Shown: positions 56,495 through 64,000 of the stretch, one piece after another
Numbering within the stretch: position 1 is the stretch's first letter
Layout of the letters: each line of letters opens with the position of its first letter
Source of the DNA: Dermanyssus gallinae
Taxonomy: Eukaryota; Arthropoda; Arachnida; Mesostigmata; Dermanyssidae
DNA: 64,000 nucleotides
Direction: 5' to 3'
Assembly (NCBI GenBank): GCA_003439945.1
Contig: QVRM01001473.1
Span: 872,001-936,000, forward strand
The notes under the pieces: generated by a model
Database searches by the model: none
What the model was told of the DNA's origin: nothing
Seen by the model: the letters and a program-made list of their open reading frames with translations, nothing else
Position numbers and translations under genes: made by a program

Positions 56495-58075
56495 CCTCTC
56501 TGCGTATCTCTCTCTCTCTCTCTATCTGTGTGTCTTGCGCACTCCTCTTTTCTTGTTGTTCATTCTGCTTCTGTGCGCGTCTTCACGTCGTGTGATCGTT
56601 TGCTCTTCCTGCCAGCCGCACGACCTTGTACCTACCTTCACGAGGAACACACGTAGTAGTAGTAGTAGTGCTCTCGTTATGATTGCCTCCTTATCACTGA
56701 TGCCGCCATGATCCATGATGATAAGTAGATATGACGTCGTCGTCGTCGTCGTTCATTACGATTACGGCGGTGTTGGCGACAACAACAACAACGACGATGA
56801 CGACAACAGTAACAACAACAACAACAACAACAACAACGACGACGACGATGACGACAACAATAACAACAACAACAACAACAACAACGAGAACGTTGAAGAT
56901 AATGATAGCGGCGACTAGCCTAAAGACGCTAGCCGCACTAGTAACCACAAGCACACTGATTACTACAACAACTACTACTACTACTACACTGCCCCTATTA
57001 CTACGACGACTACTAGCACGAGAGCTGTGACGCAGAATGGCGTGAAGATAGTGTCGCACAAAGACCAAGCCGTCGAATGAAGAAGATGAAGAAAACCACG
57101 ATGACCGTGTGTGTGTGCGTGTGTGTGTGTCCATCACACAGATCAGCACAAAAAGAAGAAGAAGAAAAAGACGAATAAGAAGAAGGTGGGTGGGTGGGGA
57201 AAAAGGGGAAGATTCTGATGTGCGACCATTGCGACCATGATGATGATGATGGCCATCATGAGCGATCGTCTCACCTCTTGTGTGGACCTGAAGGAGAACA
57301 GCGCAGTCCATTGCAGCAGTGGCTATCGTCGGATGGGGGGCAAAGCCTTGTCTGTCCGTCTGTTTGTATGTCTGTCTGTTTGTCTGTCTATCTGTCGGCA
57401 TGTCCATGGGATACTCTTTCGTTTTATCTGTCCCTATGTGCATCGTTTGGTCCATAGCGGCGGTTGGTTAGTTTGGAGATAGATAGACGATTTCATGCGG
57501 TTCTTTGCCAGATTGACCGGCAATGTCGTTGTGATGGTAGCCGTCGCCGCGGTTGTTGTTGTTGTTGTTGTTGTCTTTATTATTGTTCTTGTTGTTGTTG
57601 TTGTCCTTATTATTGTTTTTGTTGTTGTTGTTGTTGTTGTCGTCGTCATTTTTGTTGTTCTTGCTGTCCGATCGTTATCGCCGTACTTTTTGCGATTGTT
57701 GTTTGTTGTCGCTATTGTTATTATTGTTACGTCGATATATATTACGTCGACACCGTCGCGTCATAGTCGTTACCGTCATCGTGGCCATCTTCTCCGCCAC
57801 GAGCAGCACTATCGGCAAATGACAACAACAACAGCCGAAATCATCCGAAAGTCTGCGCCCAGGCCAAATGCAAGTTCTACACGGAGAGAAAGAGAGAGAG
57901 GGGGGAGAGGATGGATGCATTCGTCTACATCTACAAAACCTCCAGACATGCCTAGGTATCTAGCCTGCCAGCCAGCCAAAATCTACACGAGCGGGATAGC
58001 GCGGTTAACGAGGCAATTTGACAAGAACCACAGCAGGCTGCTAAAAGATGACTAAACTTCGTCAGCATAGCAACC
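54945..58075. other. no recognised gene; triplet- and CT-rich region
   Basis: GC-rich from about 55650 with a (GGC)n run at 56190-56225, (CT)n at 56469-56525, CAA/ACG/GAT triplets at 56740-56890, (GTT)n at 57550-57660 and GA-rich DNA near 57890. The composition resembles the YOD1/zinc-finger promoter region, so it may hold the promoter or 5' UTR of another gene, but I cannot identify an exon. Confidence 0.35.
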
Positions 58076-58079
58076 CATC

Positions 58080-58556
58080 TACGACAATCTGTGCACAACA
58101 GCGACAACCATTGCCATTCTCTGCTTTTGCCGCGTTTTTGAACTTCGCTGAACTTGCATGAGGTTTGTCACTGCCTTCCCGGCGTTCTCGTTGGCGGTTC
58201 GTTTCCCTCTTCGAGAATAGCGGCGGAGGCGACTGATGCCCAGGCAAGACCGGTCTGGTGGAGGACGACAGGTGTATGTAGAGTCCCAGGTCATTCACCG
58301 TCTTCACCTATCTCGCACTAACATAATACACTTGGGATTCAGACCCGTATTTACCGATCTTGTGCAAGTGTAAGTTAAAGCACCCGTGGACCATCAATAG
58401 CTGCCTCACAGAGTGAGTGACGTCTCCAGGCTCTCCATTCCGCCATGAGTACACTGCTGGTGTTGACACTAGTATTTTGTTCGATTCGTACTCAGTTCTG
58501 AAACGATCACCAATGATCCTGCGGAGCTGCTTATTACTGGATTGCCGGCCGTACAC
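58080..58556 (-). mobile_element. decayed R1-like LINE fragment
   Basis: The minus strand reads RQLLMVHGCFNLHLHKIGKY, then a degenerate knuckle (QVYYVS where CxxC is expected). This parallels TQVLTVHGQFQSYMSRIRK in the 38-39 kb element. The downstream frame is scrambled. Confidence 0.5.
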
Positions 58557-58721
58557 GCAAACGTTTAATTAATAGACGCAAATTAATTTACATAGATATA
58601 AATAAAAGGGAGAAGATGATTCCCGAAAGCAAGAATTGTATGTTTGCCCTGTGGCCAACGTGTGGGTGTGCTGTTGGCTAGCAGCGCAGACAAAAAAAGA
58701 GAAGTTTTGAAAAAAAGAACT

Positions 58722-58726
<5 letters not shown>

Positions 58727-58759
<33 letters not shown>
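58727..58759. repeat. (AT)n tract
   Basis: Pure (TA)n of about 33 bp. Confidence 0.95.
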
Positions 58760-58761
<2 letters not shown>

Positions 58762-59600
58762 GAGCGTAAGGACACATGCTCCACGTTTGGCCAACAATTC
58801 TTCTTGTTCTTCTATGTGAAAAATAGGATGTAGAGTGTACATACTTTTCTTATTTATATTCCATTTGGGTGCTTTTAGTCCGGCGTTCGCTTATTTCTCT
58901 GGTGTCGCTGTTGTTTGCCTATAGGGTTGATTCATTTGCGAGCCTAGGTAATTCGCCAGCGTCAACAATACGGACAGCAACAGCAGTAGCAAGAGGCAAC
59001 GAAAAAATTAGAAAAATATACTACTAGTTAGTACGCCGACGACAACACGAAATATCTACAACAACAACAACAACAACAACAGTAAGAGCAGCAACAACAA
59101 CAGCAACAACAACAACAAAAATATAAAGCCCTACTATGTCGGTTTCACCCAGAGCAGCAACAAAGGCCCTAGAACAGCAAACAGACTCGGGTTGTCGGTG
59201 AATCTTATACAATAGAGATCACAGCAACTGCAATAACGCAATGATAAACCCTCATGCAGCAGCAGCAGCAGGAACCATAGCGTCCGTCGACAGACAGTCA
59301 TGCTGAGCCAACAACAAGCAAAGCAGATATACTGTGATTCTGATGACAAACAGCGTTCCAACGACGAACTAAACTCCAATGACGGTCAGCATATACTAGA
59401 TATATGGTAGTACTTGAACACAAAACAACCTTCTGTTAAAAATGTTTTGAATTCTTGTACTTGACTAACATGACACGCATTATCGCGCGTGCAGGCACGC
59501 GTCTATGCATGCTTCCATAAGTCGGTGGGCTGTGATTGGTTGTTCGAAGGGCAGCTACGATGCATCTGCTTACACTGCTGGTGCTTAGTCTCGCTGTTTT
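58760..59600. other. no recognised gene; CAA/CAG-rich
   Basis: Contains CAA/CAG triplet runs at 59060-59120 and near 59260. No supportable coding feature. Confidence 0.4.
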
Positions 59601-59601
59601 T

Positions 59602-61932
59602 CAATTTCATTTCAATTTGAGGTTTATTCACGGAACCGCAATTTCACAATGCTTAAGTTCTCGTATATAAAAATATTTAAAATGTGCATTACAAAAATGT
59701 GTGTAAAAAGTGTGCATGCAAAATGTGTAACATTACTATTTTCTATTTCATACTATAATATGTCTCACTCCATACGAAACTAGCAATTGAAGTTGCTAAA
59801 CACTTCTCCCGTTCACACAATTTCAACCTATTGACGGGAAACTAGTTTTGACTAGAGTTTTTGCTTGTTACCCATTTTTTCACCTCGCGTTTAAATGCTC
59901 CGACTGAGGTAAGTACACGAATTTCTTTGGGAAGTTCGGTCCAGATAGTCGGAAGGGTGTATGCAAGAGCATGACGGGTGGTCTGCTTTAGAGCTATTGG
60001 CCTCACAAATTCCGTTGCACGTCGAGTTGTGCGTCTAACAGCAGCTCTTATAGGAAAACCCGCATCATCCGGAATAACTCCCCTATACATCTTAAATGCA
60101 AGCGTGGCAATTTTTACCCTGTACATATCCCTAAGTGTTAAAAGCTTAAAGTCTTGAAAACACTTGCGAACCGAATCAATGCGGCGCAAGTTAAATACCG
60201 CCCTGAGGGCATCATTCTGAATGACTTCGGCCCTGTGAGTTATACCTTTATTATAAAATCCCCAAATTGAGATACCATAACAAAGAATTAGCACTAATAG
60301 CATTTTATACACCATAAGAAGACCCTCGACAGGCACTCCTAGTTCTCGTAGACGACGAATAGATGAAATTACCGCATAGCATTTAGGCGTAATAACGTCT
60401 AAGTGATCATGCCATCTAAGCGTCTCATGTAAAGTTAAGCCCAGACATTTGATAGTAGAGGAAAGTGTCACTTCCGTTCCATTGAGCTCTAGCGTTTAAA
60501 CCTGCGTGACCCTTTTGGCAGGGCGAAACAACGTGAGTCCTGTTTTGGTTGCATTTATCACCAAACCGAATTTTTCAAACACAAGAACAGCATACTCTAC
60601 TACTTGCATAGCCTTCTGTACATCAGCCTGTATCGCAGATGGTTGAATACGAAAAAGTAAGGTCGTATCATCAGCATAGACGATGGGCGTACAGGACCCT
60701 TCTGACGCAATCTCTTCAATAATGAAATTAATCAAAATGATAAACATAAACGGTCCTAAGATTGACCCTTGCGGCGTCCCGATGTTTACTTCTTCTAAGG
60801 TCGATTCAAAACAACCTACCTTTACCGCTTGCTGCCTCTCCGCTAGGTATGACCTAAACCAAGACAAAACAGTGCTATCACAACCAAGTTTTTCGAGCAT
60901 AAGTAAGAACAACGAATGATTTACACAGTTAAAGGCGGCAGAAACATCCAAAAAGACGCCAAGGCAAAGTTGGTTGTCTTGGAAAGAATTGGCGACCTCC
61001 TGATAAAGATGAGCGAGGGCAAGCTCCGTTGAGCGTGCCTCACGAAATCCAAACTGATTCCTCGAAAAGAACCCAATCGAACTAAGGTGCCCTTCGCATC
61101 TGGATTTAACTACCTTTTCAAATATCTTTGAGAGGTAATCCACTAAAGAAATTGGTCGGTAATTATTCGGATTTTTACGATCGCCCTTATTTTTAAATAA
61201 GGGAATAATTGTGGACACCTTTAGTCTAGCGGGGAAAACGCCAGTAGTCAGGGAACGGTTTATAATATGCGCCAATGGATGAGAAAGAGTGACGGAGGAC
61301 AGCTTCAGCAATCGGTCTGGGATTCCTGCAGCCCCAACTCTCCAGGAAGCCTTTGTGGATTCTAAACTTCTCTGTACTTCCGGCGTACTTACTGGCAAAA
61401 AAGAGAATGACAAATCTCTCTTAAACCAGGTGGCCTCCAGAGCTGGTTGAACGTTTTCCTTGACTTGGAGAGCTTTTACTGTATTGGATCCCACCGTAGC
61501 AAAATGGTGATTTAGCTCCGTCACTATATCCGTTGGGTCAGTCACAAGCCCAGAACTGGCTTCCAGAGTAGTGGGAAGTTCCACTGACTTTCTGGCTCTG
61601 CCACACGAACCATTAATAAAGTTCCAAAGTTTGGAAGTGTCACCCTGGAGTTGCCTAAAGCACGTCTTATAAAAATTTGTCTTGGCGTTACGAAGTTCAC
61701 GCTTGTAGCGCAGGAAGCTACGATAATACGAAGACTTTGATTCTTCCGACTGCGCTTTTATATGCCAACGATAAAGCTTGTTAACGCTTTGCCGCAAGCG
61801 CCTTAACTTTGCAGAAAAATTGAACTTTGGATGCTGTTTCAAATTACTCTGGCAGAAATTGTTAAAGCATCTATTATATTCATTGACTAACAAATTACTG
61901 AAAGCTTCAAAAGCTTCTTCCGTGCCGTCAGT
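59602..61932 (-). mobile_element. CR1-like LINE, long RT ORF with one nonsense codon
   Basis: The minus-strand frame runs from about 61932 to the stop at 59842, broken only by a TAA at 60496-60498. Landmarks: NNYRPISLVDYLSKIFEKVV, GFREARSTELALAH, GVFLDVSAAFNCVNHSLFL, IGTPQGSILGPFMF and PIVYADDTTLLF. They are followed by YGISIWGFYNKG, RRATEFVRPIA and IWTELPKEIR. All RT boxes, including YADD, are intact. A 240-bp 3' UTR ends in the A/T repeat ATTGAAATGAAATTGAAA near 59605-59625, typical of CR1-group tails. It is 5' truncated at a (CAA)n tract (61933-62020), so the endonuclease and ORF1 are missing. The best preserved RT in the window. Confidence 0.88.
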
Positions 61933-62020
61933 GTTGTTGTTGTTGTTGCTGCTGCTGGTCCTTGGTGTTGCTGTTGTTGTTGTCGCTGTTGTTGTTGTTG
62001 TTGTTGTTTTTTTTGTTGTT
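61933..62020. repeat. (GTT)n/(CAA)n tract at the LINE 5' edge
   Basis: Nearly pure GTT with a few GCT/GTC units on the plus strand, directly abutting the truncated 5' end of the CR1-like element. Confidence 0.9.
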
Positions 62021-62391
62021 GTTGTCCATTAAAATCCACGACCTTTGTACGAGCTACGGTAAAGAGGTCTCGTATTACTAACATTGTCAGGTATCCTGGC
62101 TATTTCAGGGTTTCTAGAACTTCTCTTGCCAATTTTGTTTTGTATATGTTCAACGCAAGCTAGTTTGCCCGTTCATCTAGTGCCTGGTCGGCTTATACCA
62201 AGCACGCCTCTGATGGCATTATCTGCTCTAGTTGCTTCGCTTCTAATCCCTGATCGAATGTTCAGTTCAGCTCAGTTTATCCTTATTTTCAAACGCACGC
62301 TCCTTACAGAACATCCGTGTTTCATACATCAATTTGCTTGTTATTCCAGCTATCTATAGTGTTACTAGTATTTATTGGTACTCAGTTCAAA

Positions 62392-63675
62392 TAATAATAA
62401 TAATAATTTTCCACATCATATTTATTCACCATAGTTATTGGTAGTAGGATTGAATTGATACACATGATTCACGAAACTATAACAAAATCTCGTTCACACG
62501 CGCCTGTAATGAATATGAGTCAATTGCCAGGCATGTTAGAACGTGATAGCGACATATGTTGCACTCACCACAAAACTTACACACACATTAATTTATATCA
62601 TAACAATCACCCTTGAGGCACATATAGTGGTGATAACCGTGCCATGTTACCCTGCACAATAATGACCGGTTACTTTGAAAGGCTCGTTTCCACTTCTCTG
62701 AGCAAAAGGCAGGCCCATCTGTATAATTACACATAGCAAAGTTTACATTTCGATCCTCTCTGAATGTTCTGTACATTTCAAGTGTATTTGTACTGATCGG
62801 TAACTTGTCTAGCACTATATCTTCTACCAGAGTGCGTTCTCCGCATAGTTCTAATGCCAGGGTAGCTGACGCGTTCTTAGGTAATCCTAGTACACGTTTC
62901 GCAAAACACGCCTTCACACGGTCCAAATTTTTGAGATCATGTAGTGTTAGGTGCGGCGCAATTACTGGAAGACAGTACTGGAGTATTGGGCTAATTTTCA
63001 TCCTGAATATTTTCATTGCTGTGTCAAGATCTACATCTCGAATGTCTCCGAGTAGCACAATTGCGGCCATGGCCTTTGCTCGCAGTTCCTCGATGTGTCT
63101 AGTAAAAGTCAATCGCGGCGTCAGGGTGACGCCGAGATACGAGAAATGGTTGACCAGCTCAATGCAAGTACCGTTGACTTGACGCGATGGTCGGCATTGG
63201 CATATGAGCCGCCGTGGCTGAAGCGAAGGATCTTAGTTTTAGAAATATTAATTGTCAGTCGGTTTTCCGCACACCATTTTGAGGTTTCATTTAAATAGAA
63301 TCGTACGTGACCCCGGGATTTGGCTAAAATTACGAGGTCGTCCGCGTAAAAGGCATGCGGTGCTTTCATTGTGCGCAATAGGTCTGTTAAGCCAGAGATG
63401 TACAGTTTAAAAAGAAATGGACTTGCAGAGTCGCCCTGCGCTACTCCAGTCTTTTGTGTAACAGGCTCGTCTACATAGTGATTTCCGTTTTTAATGGTTA
63501 TAATATTGTGGCTCAGCATGTCTCGGATTAAATTGAATAGTTGGCCCTTAATATTGAACCTCTCTCGAAGAGTTTCAAGAAGGCGGTCCCTAGGCACACT
63601 GTCGAACGCGGTTTGGAAGTCGACAAATGCAGCGTACGTCATATTTTTGTTTCTTTGGCGTTCGTTTACGTGGTC

Positions 63676-63677
<2 letters not shown>
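62392..63677 (-). mobile_element. LINE RT fragment with Cys/His C-terminus and (TTA)n tail
   Basis: Minus-strand frames 63121-63677 and 62588-63112 join by a frameshift near 63180. Landmarks are AAFVDFQTAFDSVPRDRLLE, TGVAQGDSASPFLFKLYISG, HAFYADDLVILAKS and WCAENRLTINISKTKILRFS. They are followed by SYLGVTLTPRLTFTRHIEEL, CFAKRVLGLPKNASATLALE and a terminal VTWHGYHHYMCLKGDC. YADD is intact. The 3' UTR ends in (TTA)5 at about 62392-62406. 5' truncated within the RT, immediately downstream of another LINE tail. Confidence 0.82.
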
Positions 63678-63707
<30 letters not shown>

Positions 63708-64000
63708 CCTGCATCTCGTTGAAATGTCTTATCGATTGAGGTATTGTTCATTGTATAATTTATGATGTAATTTTTCCTTGAATAACTTAAGTGATGTACA
63801 TTCCCGTAATTCATTATCGAGAGTGTTTCATATTTTGTCCATGGCCATATTAGGCGACTTAAGTCTATAGTTACGATACGTAGTGGGTATTCTCAAATGT
63901 GGGCTGTTGCGACTTCTGTTGGTGTTGGATGTAAAATTAAACGATACATCTGGAGGAAACAATCTGGAGGCCACGGAACGGTTTTTATACGCAACAATGC
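63678..64000 (-). mobile_element. LINE 3' end with (TTA)n tail, runs off the window
   Basis: The minus strand reads NRSRNSPHLRIPTTYRNYRL, MAMDKI-stop-NTLDNELREC and SLKLFKEKLHHKLYNEQYLN, then TAA near 63736. This is the WN...FK...L C-terminal layout of CR1/Jockey-type RTs with W replaced by a TGA. A short 3' UTR leads to a (TTA)n tail at 63678-63703. The 5' part lies beyond the right edge. Confidence 0.65.

Noticed and set aside
56694..57455. 253-codon minus-strand ORF
   Set aside because: Mostly triplet-repeat translation (Val/Thr/Asp runs) with no domain or conserved motif.
60683..60919. Plus-strand ORF inside the CR1-like element
   Set aside because: Shadow of the minus-strand RT frame, which carries all conserved motifs.

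Overview
This window is metazoan nuclear DNA, most likely from an arthropod and possibly a mite or other chelicerate. The grounds are spliced GT-AG genes with short exons and 0.4-6 kb introns, two well conserved eukaryotic proteins, arthropod-style non-LTR retrotransposon clades (R1-like, R2-like, CR1/Jockey-like), mariner transposase remnants, and very abundant (AT)n and (CAA/GTT)n microsatellites. The species cannot be fixed from the sequence alone.
Three protein-coding genes lie in the left half and could be assembled exon by exon with consistent reading phase. (1) PSMA4, the proteasome alpha-4 subunit, is on the minus strand at 440-3220; its last coding exon lies beyond the left edge. (2) YOD1/OTU1, a deubiquitinase, is on the minus strand at 9487-17339 in three coding exons that are complete from ATG to stop. 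(3) A 425-residue protein with one AT-hook and four C2H2 zinc fingers is on the plus strand at 20487-29989 in seven coding exons. YOD1 and the zinc-finger gene are divergent, separated by about 3.1 kb of GC-rich, CAG/CAA-rich sequence likely to hold both promoters and 5' UTRs.
The right half (about 30.5-64 kb), together with the introns, is a retrotransposon graveyard. It holds an almost complete two-ORF element with a QGDP/YLDD-type reverse transcriptase (47.5-51.5 kb), a CR1-like element whose 2-kb reverse-transcriptase ORF carries one nonsense codon (59.6-61.9 kb), an R2-clade 3' half (32.2-33.5 kb), a 5'-truncated R1-like element (38.1-39.3 kb) with at least four decayed relatives, other LINE fragments with (TTA)n tails, and at least four mariner transposase remnants.
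Two copies of a tRNA-derived SINE are present (12.6-12.8 kb and 51.7-51.9 kb); the second lies exactly between 22-bp inverted repeats. A 140-bp LINE tail flanked by a perfect 12-bp target-site duplication (24.93-25.10 kb) is nearly identical to the tail of the 39-kb element. About thirty (AT)n tracts are scattered through the window, several at the centre of inverted repeats. No rRNA gene, true tRNA gene, CRISPR array or bacterial feature is present.
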